Shown here piece after piece: positions 9,409 through 17,983 of a stretch of DNA of 64,000 nt (positions within the stretch are counted from its first letter, which is position 1; every line of letters begins with the position of its first letter). The notes under the pieces were generated by a model that searched no databases, was not told the DNA's origin, and was given only the letters and a program-made list of their open reading frames with translations. Origin of the DNA: Ornithinibacillus massiliensis. Its GTDB lineage: Bacteria > Bacillota > Bacilli > Bacillales > Amphibacillaceae. The DNA is taken from positions 1 through 64,000 of the forward strand of contig NZ_JAGXBY010000010.1 of assembly GCF_018310345.1 (NCBI RefSeq), given 5' to 3'. Both the position numbers and the translations under genes were made by a program.

Positions 9409-9571
9409 GGTGAAGTACTACTCTAAATTGGTAGATGGTAATGTTTTGGATTTTTCCATATCCGTAACGAAATAATTCGTCTTAAATAACTAAAGAAAGC
9501 GAAGTTTATTAAAAATTAATGGTTATTATTTTAGGTTAATAGGTAATAATAATGGTTAGGAGGTGACGGTG

Positions 9572-10666
9572 GTGCTGAAAAAGATTGTTCATTTGTTCTT
9601 TATCATTTCAGGGGGTACCATTGGGTATTTATATATACCATATGTTATTAGGCTATTAGATTTTAACAGTTTAGCATGGTTGGAATCACCGTATTTAGGT
9701 GCTGTATTAGGCGCAATTATATTATTTGTTATTTCCTATCTGGTTACGGATTATATTGTAGATTTCTTAAGGTGGATTGAAGAGGGATTAGTAAAGATAC
9801 CAATTGGTGATTTACTATTTGGTAGTCTTGGACTAATTATTGGTTTAGTAACGGCATTTTTAATCAATTTGCCAATTCAGGAAATCAACATTGAATTTGT
9901 ATCGAAGGTCATCCCGTTATTTATTACCATACTTCTAGGTTATTTTGGATTTCAGGTCGGTTTCCGTAGACGTGATGAATTAATTAATCTGTTAAGTATT
10001 AATCGCAAGGATAAGAAGAAGGGTTCTACTGATCTAGATCAACTAGATAGTAATGAACCGAGACCGAAGATATTAGATACAAGTGTGATTATTGATGGGC
10101 GTATTGCAGATATTTGCCAAACAAGCTTTATCGAAGGGACAATTGTTATCCCACAATTTGTGTTAGGTGAACTGCAACATATTGCAGATTCTTCAGATGT
10201 CCTGAAAAGAAATCGCGGTCGAAGAGGCCTAGACGTCTTGAATCGTATTCAAAAGGAATTACCTATTAAAGTAGAAATCTACGAGGGTGATTTTGAAGAG
10301 ATACAGGAAGTAGATAGTAAATTAATTAAATTAGCCAAAGTAATGGATGGTATTGTAGTTACCAATGATTTTAATCTAAATAAAGTATGTGATTTGCAAG
10401 GTGTATCGGTGTTGAATATTAATGACCTTGCGAACGCTGTAAAACCAGTCGTATTGCCTGGAGAAGAATTAATGGTTCAAGTGATTAAGGATGGTAAAGA
10501 GCAAAATCAAGGAATTGCATATTTAGACGACGGTACGATGATTGTTGTGGAAGAAGGTAGAAATTACATCGGTAAAACGATTGAAGTACTAATAACTAGT
10601 GTCTTACAAACCTCTGCCGGACGCATGATTTTTGCAAAGCCAAAATTACTTGAAAAAGCATTATAA
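9572..10666 (+). CDS. yacL: Membrane protein with PIN and TRAM domains (YacL)
   Basis: 364 residues from the GTG at 9572. That start gives the family N-terminus MLKKIV and lies seven bases behind AGGAGGTG; earlier GTG codons overlap the ribosome binding site. Four hydrophobic helices (to about residue 130) precede a PIN nuclease-like domain starting at KILDTSVIIDGR (conserved Asp about 169) and a C-terminal TRAM RNA-binding domain. The layout suggests a membrane-anchored RNA-acting enzyme, but the substrate is not known. A hairpin terminator follows. In B. subtilis ispD and ispF come next; they are absent here. Confidence 0.9.
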   Translation: MLKKIVHLFFIISGGTIGYLYIPYVIRLLDFNSLAWLESPYLGAVLGAIILFVISYLVTDYIVDFLRWIEEGLVKIPIGDLLFGSLGLIIGLVTAFLINLPIQEINIEFVSKVIPLFITILLGYFGFQVGFRRRDELINLLSINRKDKKKGSTDLDQLDSNEPRPKILDTSVIIDGRIADICQTSFIEGTIVIPQFVLGELQHIADSSDVLKRNRGRRGLDVLNRIQKELPIKVEIYEGDFEEIQEVDSKLIKLAKVMDGIVVTNDFNLNKVCDLQGVSVLNINDLANAVKPVVLPGEELMVQVIKDGKEQNQGIAYLDDGTMIVVEEGRNYIGKTIEVLITSVLQTSAGRMIFAKPKLLEKAL

Positions 10667-10703
10667 AAAAGGTATAACTTATATTGAAGATTGACAATAA
10701 ATT

Positions 10704-10735
10704 AAAAGTGATAACAGTCAGTGTTATCACTTTTT
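10704..10735 (+). terminator. Intrinsic terminator after yacL
   Basis: Perfect 13-bp stem (10704-10716 with 10722-10734), five-base loop GTCAG and a T-run. The extended -10 box of the gltX promoter begins right at its 3' edge. Confidence 0.8.
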
Positions 10736-10743
10736 GTTATAAT
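10735..10743 (+). promoter_or_regulatory. Probable gltX promoter, extended -10
   Basis: TGTTATAAT, a TGn-extended perfect -10 box. No clear -35 exists, because the corresponding positions fall inside the terminator hairpin of yacL. The transcript would begin about 45 bases before gltX. Confidence 0.55.
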
Positions 10744-10793
10744 GTTATAGGAATGATTATTATATAAATATAGAAAAGAAGGTAGAGACTATT

Positions 10794-12263
10794 ATGACAA
10801 AAGAAGTTCGTGTGCGTTATGCGCCAAGTCCAACTGGCCATTTACATATCGGAAATGCTCGTACAGCTTTATTTAACTATTTATATGCGAAGCATTTCGA
10901 TGGGAAGTTTATCATTCGGATTGAGGATACCGATGAAAAGCGTAACGTAGAAGGTGGAGAAGAAAGCCAACTTAAATTCCTTAAGTGGTTAGGCGTGGAA
11001 TGGGATGAAGGTGCGGATGTCGGTGGAAATTACGGACCTTACCGCCAAATGGAACGCCTTGATATTTATAATCAGTATGTTAATGAATTGCTAGAAAGAG
11101 GACTAGCATATAAATGCTACATGACAGAAGAAGAACTGGAGCAAGAACGTGAAGAGCAAATCGCCAATAGCCAAGCACCTAAATATGGCGGAAAGCATCG
11201 TAACTTAACACCAGAACAAATAGCTGCATATGAAGCAGAAGGTAGAAAACCAAGTATTCGTTTCCGAGTTCCTGATAATGTAACCTATACATTTGAGGAC
11301 ATGGTACGTGGTACAATTAAGTTTGAATCTAGTGATTTCGGTGACTGGGTTATCGTGAAGAAAAATGGTGTTCCAACGTATAACTTTGCAGTTGCAATTG
11401 ATGACCACCTAATGAATATTACACATGTACTTCGTGGTGAAGAGCATATTTCGAACACACCAAAACAATTGATGATCTATCAGGCATTTGGTTGGGAAGC
11501 ACCAACATTTGGTCATATGACATTAATTTTAAATGAGGACCGTAAGAAGTTAAGTAAACGTGATTCACATATTATTCAGTTCATTGAACAGTATAAAAAT
11601 CTTGGTTACTTACCAGAAGCTTTGTTTAACTTTATTACACTATTAGGATGGTCTCCTGTTGGGGAAGAAGAGATTTTCGCAAAAGAAAAGCTTATTGAAA
11701 TCTTTAATCCAGAAAGACTATCCACTTCTCCAGCTATCTTTGATGTACAAAAATTAAAGTGGATGAACAACGAATATATTAAAGCATCAGATCTAGATAA
11801 AGTAATTGAACTAGCCATGCCTCATTTGATTGAAGCGGGAAGACTTTCAGCTGATATGGATGAGGAAACAAAAGAATGGGCAGAAAAAGTGATTGGATTA
11901 TACCGGGAACAATTGCGGTACGGTCAAGAAATCGTAGAACTTACAGAGATGTTCTTCAATAAAGAAATAGCTTACGATGAAGAAGCGAAGAATGTATTAG
12001 CAGAAGAACAAGTACCAGAAGTATTACAAGTGTTTACGGATAAACTAATCCATTTAGAAGAATTCAATAAAGATACAATTAAAGATCAAATTAAAGCAAC
12101 GCAAAAAGAAACCGGACACCGTGGTAAAAAACTATTCATGCCAATCCGTGTTGCGACAACAGGACAAACCCATGGCCCAGAGCTACCGCTCGCAATTGAA
12201 TTATTAGGTAAAGAATTAATCGTTGAACGCTTAGATAAATTGTTAAAAGATATAGGAGCTTAA
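10794..12263 (+). CDS. gltX: Glutamyl-tRNA synthetase
   Basis: 489 residues, a class I aminoacyl-tRNA synthetase. It charges tRNA-Glu and, in most Firmicutes, also tRNA-Gln with glutamate, which is later amidated by GatCAB. The ATP-binding signature HLHIGN lies at 16-21 and the KMSKS-type loop is KLSKR at 252-256. The C-terminal anticodon-binding domain is complete. AAGAAGG precedes the ATG. It stands alone between its promoter and the T-box leader of cysE. Confidence 0.97.
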   Translation: MTKEVRVRYAPSPTGHLHIGNARTALFNYLYAKHFDGKFIIRIEDTDEKRNVEGGEESQLKFLKWLGVEWDEGADVGGNYGPYRQMERLDIYNQYVNELLERGLAYKCYMTEEELEQEREEQIANSQAPKYGGKHRNLTPEQIAAYEAEGRKPSIRFRVPDNVTYTFEDMVRGTIKFESSDFGDWVIVKKNGVPTYNFAVAIDDHLMNITHVLRGEEHISNTPKQLMIYQAFGWEAPTFGHMTLILNEDRKKLSKRDSHIIQFIEQYKNLGYLPEALFNFITLLGWSPVGEEEIFAKEKLIEIFNPERLSTSPAIFDVQKLKWMNNEYIKASDLDKVIELAMPHLIEAGRLSADMDEETKEWAEKVIGLYREQLRYGQEIVELTEMFFNKEIAYDEEAKNVLAEEQVPEVLQVFTDKLIHLEEFNKDTIKDQIKATQKETGHRGKKLFMPIRVATTGQTHGPELPLAIELLGKELIVERLDKLLKDIGA

Positions 12264-12509
12264 TGAACGGGGTTTGGATTATGTAGCTTAGGATGTCGGT
12301 ACTTATTATTCTTATAGCTTCTGACCAGTTCTTATTAGAAGAGCTTGGTCCGCTTCCGAAGCTTTAGTCGTCGTAGCAAGAGGCGTGCACTAGCATACTT
12401 TAGAAAAGGAAGTATATTCGGGACCCGATGATCGTCATTCGCTTTTTCAAAATACTGGAGCGAAGTGATTCACATTTTTACTAATCTATAATATAGTATT
12501 AATACAATA
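12264..12509 (+). other. Non-coding stretch between gltX and the cysteine T-box
   Basis: No open frame or family motif is recognised here. It contains GACCA/TGGTC arms around 12322-12350 and a TATAAT at 12487-12492, which may be the -10 box of the cysE transcript; no good -35 is visible. The higher GC of 12330-12450 relative to other spacers is noticeable but unexplained. Confidence 0.35.
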
Positions 12510-12514
12510 AATAA

Positions 12515-12757
12515 AGAACGTTGATAAGGGAAAGTAATAGCTAGTAGATTACACAGAGAGAATCACCATGGCTGGGAGTGATTTTAATCGCTATCTATGA
12601 AGTGCTCCTTTGAGTCCGTTATGGAAGGAATTAGTACATAACGGCGGTACTCTACCGTTATAAGAGTATGAGTTGGGGGGGTATAAACAAACACCTCCAA
12701 ACAGAGTGGAACCGCGCTAAAAGCGTCTCTGTGTTTTTACACAGGGACGCTTTTTAT
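12515..12757 (+). promoter_or_regulatory. T-box riboswitch, cysteine specific
   Basis: A T-box leader controls cysE-cysS by sensing uncharged tRNA-Cys. The AGTA motif of stem I lies near 12532, an apical loop with GGCTGG near 12571, and a candidate specifier codon TGC (Cys) at 12603-12605. The T-box sequence AGAGTGGAACCGCG lies at 12703-12716, and the competing terminator pairs 12719-12734 with 12739-12755 before a T-run. Uncharged tRNA would stabilise the antiterminator and allow expression. The specifier assignment is inferred from position and the downstream genes. Confidence 0.92.
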
Positions 12758-12795
12758 TTTGAAAAAACATGTATCCTTTTCAAGGGGGATTTTTT

Positions 12796-13440
12796 ATGGG
12801 GTTATTTAGGCGAATGAAGGAAGATATGGATGTTGTATTCGAACAAGATCCAGCAGCTCGAACATATTTTGAAGTATTTTTAACTTATTCTGGTTTACAT
12901 GCTGTTTGGTCCCATCGTATTGCACATGCGTTCTATAAACGAAAGCTATACTTTATTGCACGTACTATATCACAGATTAGTCGCTTTTTTACCGGGATAG
13001 AAATACATCCAGGGGCTAAAATTGGGCGCAGGCTTTTCATTGATCACGGAATGGGTGTTGTAATTGGAGAAACCTGTGAAATTGGCGACAATGTAACCAT
13101 CTTTCAAGGTGTAACGTTAGGTGGTACAGGGAAAGAAAAAGGGAAGAGGCATCCAACGATTAAAGATAATGCATTAATTGCATCTGGGGCTAAGGTATTA
13201 GGGTCAATTACGATTGGAGAGAATGCCAAAATAGGCGCAGGGTCTGTTGTGCTCAAGGATGTTCCTGATAATTCAACGGTAGTAGGGATTCCGGGTAAAG
13301 TAGTCATTCAAGACGGGAAGAAGCTTAGGCGCTTAGACCATCATAAATTACCTGATCCGGTTGAGGAACAATGTTCAAGTCTTCAAAAGGAAATTGAATT
13401 ATTAAAAGCCGAAATTGCTAAACTAAAGGAAGGGAAATAG
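12796..13440 (+). CDS. cysE: Serine O-acetyltransferase
   Basis: 214 residues from the ATG at 12796, preceded by AAGGGGGA; an in-frame ATG 27 bases earlier lacks a ribosome binding site and is not conserved. The enzyme acetylates serine with acetyl-CoA, the first step of cysteine synthesis. The N-terminal helical domain is followed by left-handed beta-helix hexapeptide repeats (about 65-180), with the catalytic-site segments DHGMGVVIGET and GVTLGGTGKEKGKRHP. The C-terminal tail is a coiled coil. It is controlled by the cysteine T-box and followed three bases later by cysS. Confidence 0.97.
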   Translation: MGLFRRMKEDMDVVFEQDPAARTYFEVFLTYSGLHAVWSHRIAHAFYKRKLYFIARTISQISRFFTGIEIHPGAKIGRRLFIDHGMGVVIGETCEIGDNVTIFQGVTLGGTGKEKGKRHPTIKDNALIASGAKVLGSITIGENAKIGAGSVVLKDVPDNSTVVGIPGKVVIQDGKKLRRLDHHKLPDPVEEQCSSLQKEIELLKAEIAKLKEGK

Positions 13441-13443
13441 GAT

Positions 13444-14844
13444 ATGTCAATTTCAATCTATAATACACTAACGCGTGAAAAACAAGAGTTTAAGCCAATA
13501 GAGGAAGGCAAGGTCCGTATGTATGTATGTGGACCTACTGTATACAACTACATTCATATTGGAAACGCAAGACCAGCAATTGTATTTGATACCGTAAGAA
13601 GATATTTCGAATATAAGGGCTATCATGTTGACTATGTTCTCAATTTTACCGATGTGGACGATAAGATTATTAAAAGGGCAAATGAGCTAGGGGACGATGT
13701 GTTTGCGGTTTCTAATAAGTATATCGATGCTTATTTAGAAGACGTAAGTAAATTAGGTGTTAAAAAGGCAACACATAATCCGAGGGTTACCGATACGATG
13801 CAAGAGATAATTGATTTTATTAAAGACCTAGTAGATAAAGGCTTTGCTTATGAAGCGGAGGGGGATGTTTATTTTAAACCGAGGGCTTTTGAAGGCTATG
13901 GGAAGCTTTCTCATCAATCAATCGATGAATTACGATCTGGAGCTAGGATCCAAATCGGTGAGAAAAAAGAGGACCCTCTTGACTTTGCTTTGTGGAAAGG
14001 TGCTAAGGAGGGGGAAATTTCTTGGGATTCTCCATGGGGCAAAGGCCGTCCAGGCTGGCATATTGAATGCTCAGCGATGGCAAAGAAATACCTTGGCGAG
14101 ACGATTGATATTCATGCTGGAGGACAGGATCTAACATTCCCACACCACGAAAACGAAATTGCCCAATCAGAGGCAAATAACGGGAAAACATTTGCAAACT
14201 ATTGGATGCATAATGGGTATATTAATATTAATAACGAGAAAATGTCTAAATCACTAGGTAACTTTGTATTAACAAGAGACTTATTAGAACAGCATGATGC
14301 TAATGTGATTCGTTTCTTTATGTTAAGTGTTCACTATAGAAATCCTATCAATTTCTCAAGTGAACTATTAGAATCAGCCAAAAATAGTTTGGAACGCGTT
14401 ATCACCTCGTATCATAATTTGGAGCACCGGAAACCATCAAGTACTAATCTTGATACAAACCAGCAAGAATGGGTAGATAAAATCGCTGTTTTAACATCGC
14501 GGTTTGAAGCAGAGATGGATGATGACTTTAACACAGCAAATGCAATTTCTGTTCTATTTGATTTAACAAAAGAAGCAAATGTTTATTTAAATCAAGACCA
14601 TACATCACCACATGTAATCGACCTATTTCAAGAGAGAATAAAAGCGTTCTTAGAAATTTTAGGAGTAACCGTTGAAAGTGAGACAGCTTTATTGGATGAG
14701 GAAATTGAAGCGCTGATTGAGGAGAGAAATGAAGCAAGAAAAACGCGTAATTTCGCTCGAGCAGATGAAATTCGTGATTTATTAAAAGAAAAAAATATTA
14801 TTTTAGAAGATACACCACAAGGGGTTCGTTGGAAAAGGGGCTAG
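13444..14844 (+). CDS. cysS: Cysteinyl-tRNA synthetase
   Basis: 466 residues, a class I synthetase that charges tRNA-Cys. The zinc-site cysteine C29 precedes HIGN (38-41). Further ligand segments GWHIECSAM and HHENE follow, and KMSKS lies at 266-270. The C-terminal DALR-type anticodon domain is present. It shares the T-box leader with cysE, so cysteine synthesis and cysteine charging respond to the same tRNA. The neighbouring mrnC begins three bases after its stop. Confidence 0.97.
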   Translation: MSISIYNTLTREKQEFKPIEEGKVRMYVCGPTVYNYIHIGNARPAIVFDTVRRYFEYKGYHVDYVLNFTDVDDKIIKRANELGDDVFAVSNKYIDAYLEDVSKLGVKKATHNPRVTDTMQEIIDFIKDLVDKGFAYEAEGDVYFKPRAFEGYGKLSHQSIDELRSGARIQIGEKKEDPLDFALWKGAKEGEISWDSPWGKGRPGWHIECSAMAKKYLGETIDIHAGGQDLTFPHHENEIAQSEANNGKTFANYWMHNGYININNEKMSKSLGNFVLTRDLLEQHDANVIRFFMLSVHYRNPINFSSELLESAKNSLERVITSYHNLEHRKPSSTNLDTNQQEWVDKIAVLTSRFEAEMDDDFNTANAISVLFDLTKEANVYLNQDHTSPHVIDLFQERIKAFLEILGVTVESETALLDEEIEALIEERNEARKTRNFARADEIRDLLKEKNIILEDTPQGVRWKRG

Positions 14845-14847
14845 TGA

Positions 14848-15246
14848 ATGGGAACTGACATTAAACAGATGAAAAGCTTAGCCCTTGCCTATATGGGCGA
14901 TGCAATCTATGAAGTATTTGTTCGCGAGCATTTATTAGCAAAAGGAACCGTGAAGCCTAATCAACTACATCAGAAGGCCATTACCTTTGTATCGGCCAAA
15001 GCGCAAAGCTTTGTTTTACGGGATTGGTTAGAGCAAGGGATTTTAACGAGTGAGGAGGAGCGGATTGTTGCAAGAGGGAGAAATGCAAAATCCGGCTCCG
15101 TTCCTAAAAACACCGATGTTGTCACCTATCGTTATTCTACGGCGTTTGAGGCGTTAATTGGGTTTCATTACTTATCTAAAAATGAGACAAGGTTACAGGA
15201 TTTAATAAATTTAGCGATTGAACAAATAGAAAGGAGGAATGGCTAA
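14848..15246 (+). CDS. mrnC: Mini-ribonuclease 3
   Basis: 132 residues. It is a ribonuclease III-like enzyme without a double-stranded RNA-binding domain, which matures the ends of 23S rRNA in B. subtilis. The catalytic helix is LALAYMGDAIYEVFVREHL near the N-terminus. A second acidic cluster lies in the FEALIGFHYL segment. It follows cysS by three bases and abuts rlmB, in the conserved cysE-cysS-mrnC-rlmB-rae1 order. No ribosome binding site stands clear of the cysS end, suggesting translational coupling. Confidence 0.94.
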   Translation: MGTDIKQMKSLALAYMGDAIYEVFVREHLLAKGTVKPNQLHQKAITFVSAKAQSFVLRDWLEQGILTSEEERIVARGRNAKSGSVPKNTDVVTYRYSTAFEALIGFHYLSKNETRLQDLINLAIEQIERRNG

Positions 15247-15990
15247 ATGGATCAAGAAATGATTATTGGTAAAAACCCAGTAATAGAAGCACTAAATTCA
15301 GGAAGATCCGTGAATAAAGTGCTTATTTCAGATCAATTAAATGCTAATACACAAGGAAAGATTATTCAGCTCGGCAAACAAGCGGGGACTATTGTACAAA
15401 AGGTTCCCAAATCGAAGCTAGATCACATAACAGATGGAAACCACCAGGGGGTTGTCGCTTATGTAGCTTCCTATCAGTATGCATCACTGGATGAATTGTT
15501 TAGAAAGGCCAAGGAAAGAAACGAAGAGCCGTTTTTTATTATTTTAGATGAATTAGAAGACCCTCATAATTTAGGATCCATATTGCGAACAGCAGATGCT
15601 ACTGGAGCACACGGTGTCATCATTCCGAAGCGACGGTCTGTTGGTTTAACCGCAACAGTAGCGAAGACAGCAGCAGGTGCTCTAGAGCATATCCCTGTAG
15701 TCCGTGTGACCAATATTGCGAACACAATTGAAGAATTGAAGCGAGAAAATGTGTGGGTTGTTGGTACAGAAGCGGAAGCAACGGAGGATTATCGAAAATT
15801 GGACGGGACGCTTCCGATTGCATTAGTGATAGGGAACGAAGGAAAAGGGATGAGTCGACTAGTACGTGAAAAGTGTGATTGGACAGTAAGTCTCCCGATG
15901 AAGGGAAACGTTTCTTCTCTTAATGCTTCTGTCGCGTGTAGCTTATTGTTATATGAGGTGTACCGTAAAAGGTATCCTGTCGGTGAGTAG
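15247..15990 (+). CDS. rlmB: 23S rRNA (guanosine-2'-O-)-methyltransferase, SpoU family
   Basis: 247 residues. The N-terminal SpoU substrate-binding domain is followed by the knotted SPOUT methyltransferase fold. The three family motifs are present: DPHNLGSILRTADA, LVIGNEGKGMSRL and LPMKGNVSSLNASVA. It is expected to 2'-O-methylate a guanosine of 23S rRNA with S-adenosylmethionine. AGGAGG lies in the end of mrnC, and the ATG begins right after the mrnC stop. Confidence 0.94.
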   Translation: MDQEMIIGKNPVIEALNSGRSVNKVLISDQLNANTQGKIIQLGKQAGTIVQKVPKSKLDHITDGNHQGVVAYVASYQYASLDELFRKAKERNEEPFFIILDELEDPHNLGSILRTADATGAHGVIIPKRRSVGLTATVAKTAAGALEHIPVVRVTNIANTIEELKRENVWVVGTEAEATEDYRKLDGTLPIALVIGNEGKGMSRLVREKCDWTVSLPMKGNVSSLNASVACSLLLYEVYRKRYPVGE

Positions 15991-15993
15991 TTC

Positions 15994-16503
15994 ATGGTTG
16001 TATTAATAGTAGACGGCTATAACATTATCGGTGATTGGGATGAGCTAAAGCAGTTAAAACAGAAAGACCTAAGCCAAGCTCGAGATCGGTTAATTGAGTT
16101 AATGGCAGAATACCAAGCTTATTCTGGATCCCGTGTGATTATTGTATTTGATGCCTACTATGTTCGTGGAATTGAGAGTAAGCTTAAGCAATACAAGGTA
16201 GAAATCATTTATACAAAAGAGAAGGAAACAGCTGACGAATGTATCGAGCGGTTAGTTAAAAAAGTAAAAAATGTAAGAACACAAATCTATGTTGCAACAT
16301 CTGATTATGAGGAACAGCGAATGATTTTCGGACAAGGTGCACTTAGGAAATCAGCTAGAGAATTAAAGGTAGAGCTCGAGAATATGAATCGGGAAATCTC
16401 GCATAGTGTGTCAGAGCATATGAAGGCAAGACCAAAGTCGAAGATCCCATTAAATGATGACATATTAGAGAAGTTTGAAAAATGGAGAAGAGGGAAAATG
16501 TAA
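15994..16503 (+). CDS. rae1: Ribosome-associated endoribonuclease Rae1 (YacP), NYN domain
   Basis: 169 residues of a single NYN/PIN-like domain. The acidic residues of the active site lie in VDGYNIIGDWDE and in ATSDYEEQRMIF. The B. subtilis relative enters the ribosomal A site and cuts mRNA in a translation-dependent way. It follows rlmB by three bases, as the last gene of the cysE operon, and its 3' end is part of a terminator hairpin. Confidence 0.92.
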   Translation: MVVLIVDGYNIIGDWDELKQLKQKDLSQARDRLIELMAEYQAYSGSRVIIVFDAYYVRGIESKLKQYKVEIIYTKEKETADECIERLVKKVKNVRTQIYVATSDYEEQRMIFGQGALRKSARELKVELENMNREISHSVSEHMKARPKSKIPLNDDILEKFEKWRRGKM

Positions 16504-16523
16504 CTGTGCATTTCCCTCTTTTT
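16488..16523 (+). terminator. Terminator of the cysE-rae1 operon
   Basis: AAGAGGGAAAATG (16488-16500) pairs with CATTTCCCTCTT (16509-16520) with one bulged A, followed by T5. The left arm lies within the last codons of rae1. Confidence 0.8.
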
Positions 16524-16668
16524 CGTTATAAGAGAGTAGTAAGTAAACGAAGCGGTTCTAGCTATTGGGATAGGATTGTTTAATCGAGGGGTTAGCTATA
16601 TTTTTCATTTGTCGCATAACTAATCGGAGCAAACATTAAAGCGGTAAAACGTTTGAAAATTATAGCTA

Positions 16669-16697
16669 TTGAGTTATTAAATCGCTTACTGTATAAT
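16669..16697 (+). promoter_or_regulatory. Sigma-A promoter of sigH
   Basis: TTGAGT (16669-16674), 17-base spacer, perfect TATAAT (16692-16697), 40 bases before the sigH start. In B. subtilis the corresponding promoter is repressed by AbrB; the AT-rich surroundings are compatible with that but not proof. Confidence 0.8.
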
Positions 16698-16736
16698 ATT
16701 TTTAATGATTGACAATTTGTCAAGGGGGCTTTCCGG

Positions 16737-17387
16737 ATGAACATCAAGCAATTAATCAAAGACAACGACAAATTAGTTACGCTTGATGATGATGAAATTT
16801 TAGAGTTAATTCATCAAGGAGACAATCAGGCATTAGATTATTTAATACATAAATATAAGAACTTTGTCCGGGCAAAAGCTAGAACGTATTTTCTAATTGG
16901 AGCGGATAAAGAGGATATTATCCAAGAAGGGATGATTGGCCTTTATAAAGCAATTCGCGATTATAATGAGGATAAATTAACGTCATTTAAAGCGTTTGCT
17001 GAATTGTGTATTACTAGGCAAATAATTACCGCGATCAAAACAGCCACTCGACAAAAGCATATTCCACTTAATTCATATGTGTCATTGGACAAGCCTATAT
17101 ACGATGAAGAGTCGGACAGGACATTACTTGATGTAATAGCAGGATCAACGGCGATAGACCCACAGGAGTTACTCGTTAACCAAGAGAAGTTTGGTGATAT
17201 GGAAGTAAAGCTTTCCGAATTACTTAGTGAATTTGAGAGAGGGGTTCTTCAATTGTACTTGGAAGGACGGACCTATCAGGAAATATCAGCCGATCTTAAC
17301 CGACATGTTAAATCAATTGATAATGCACTACAACGAGTTAAGCGTAAACTGGAGCAGCTGATGGAAGCAAACGAAGTGGGTCAATAG
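16737..17387 (+). CDS. sigH: RNA polymerase sigma factor SigH
   Basis: 216 residues. SigH directs early sporulation and stationary-phase genes in bacilli. Region 2 contains LDYLIHKYKNFVRAKARTYF and GADKEDIIQEGMIGLYKA. Region 4 with its helix-turn-helix is YQEISADLNRHVKSIDNALQ. It closely follows the B. subtilis protein over its whole length. It has its own promoter and a ribosome binding site AAGGGGG. The next genes rpmG, secE and nusG are in the usual order. Confidence 0.97.
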   Translation: MNIKQLIKDNDKLVTLDDDEILELIHQGDNQALDYLIHKYKNFVRAKARTYFLIGADKEDIIQEGMIGLYKAIRDYNEDKLTSFKAFAELCITRQIITAIKTATRQKHIPLNSYVSLDKPIYDEESDRTLLDVIAGSTAIDPQELLVNQEKFGDMEVKLSELLSEFERGVLQLYLEGRTYQEISADLNRHVKSIDNALQRVKRKLEQLMEANEVGQ

Positions 17388-17459
17388 GGCGACGTTGACA
17401 CAGCCTGTCAACCATGCTACATTTAAGTGAGGAAATATCCCGAAATACGGGGTGAAATC

Positions 17460-17609
17460 ATGACGAAAAAAATTACTTTAGCGTGTGCAATTTGTTCTAG
17501 CAGAAACTATACTACTAGTAAGAATGTATCCACACAAGCTTCACGCATGGAAGTGCGCAAATATTGTAAAACATGTGGGCAACATACATTGCATCGCGAA
17601 ACAAAATAA
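17460..17609 (+). CDS. rpmG: 50S ribosomal protein L33, second form
   Basis: 49 residues from the ATG at 17460, behind GGGGTGA; an upstream in-frame start would add unrelated residues. It is a small protein of the large subunit. Only the pairs C12/C15 and C40/C43 type spacing (CAICSSRNY ... CKTCGQH) are visible, so this is the zinc-ribbon (C+) form. It sits between sigH and secE as in B. subtilis (rpmGB). Confidence 0.93.
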   Translation: MTKKITLACAICSSRNYTTSKNVSTQASRMEVRKYCKTCGQHTLHRETK

Positions 17610-17665
17610 ATTTATAAATTCATTTTTACGCATCTTCAAGGCCTAAGTTTGGGGAGGGTACAAGC

Positions 17666-17839
17666 ATGTTTAAGTTTCTAGGTAACGTATCTAAAGAAAT
17701 GAAAAAGGTTAGTTGGCCAAAAGGTAAGGAATTAACAAGCTATACGATCGTTGTTATCACTACGGTTATCTTTATGGCACTATTCTTTGGTGTTGTTGAT
17801 TTAGGTATTTCACAAGTATTGAACTTATTTTTTGAATAA
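17666..17839 (+). CDS. secE: Preprotein translocase subunit SecE
   Basis: 57 residues with a single membrane segment (about 27-50), preceded by the conserved amphipathic stretch KEMKKVSWPKGKEL. SecE clamps the SecY channel together with SecG. A GGGGAGGG ribosome binding site precedes the ATG at 17666. It lies between rpmG and nusG, the universal arrangement. A promoter and hairpin separate it from nusG. Confidence 0.95.
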   Translation: MFKFLGNVSKEMKKVSWPKGKELTSYTIVVITTVIFMALFFGVVDLGISQVLNLFFE

Positions 17840-17853
17840 TTTTCCTACAAATA

Positions 17854-17862
17854 TGCTATAAT
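17854..17862 (+). promoter_or_regulatory. Probable nusG promoter, extended -10
   Basis: TGCTATAAT, a TGn-extended perfect -10 box just behind secE. The -35 is weak (TTGAAT at 17832-17837 with a 19-base spacer). A terminator-like hairpin begins 25 bases downstream. Confidence 0.55.
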
Positions 17863-17886
17863 GAAAAATAGATTAAGGAAGTTTCT

Positions 17887-17916
17887 AAAAAAACCCGAAA
17901 TTTGCGGGTTTTTTTA
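17887..17916 (+). terminator. Terminator or attenuator between secE and nusG
   Basis: A7-CCCG (17887-17897) pairs with CGGG-T7 (17905-17915), giving a short GC stem extended by A-U pairs and a T-run. It ends the secE transcript. It also lies behind the nusG promoter, so it may attenuate nusG. Confidence 0.75.
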
Positions 17917-17983
17917 ATATGTTGTTTTTTGATATAAATTCACCTATAAAGGGAGGGAAGGGCAACGTAATTGTCCTAAATAA

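Noticed and set aside
10691..10696. Perfect TTGACA before gltX as a -35 box
   Set aside because: No -10 box lies 16-18 bases downstream; the TATAAT is 41 bases away and the yacL terminator lies between them.
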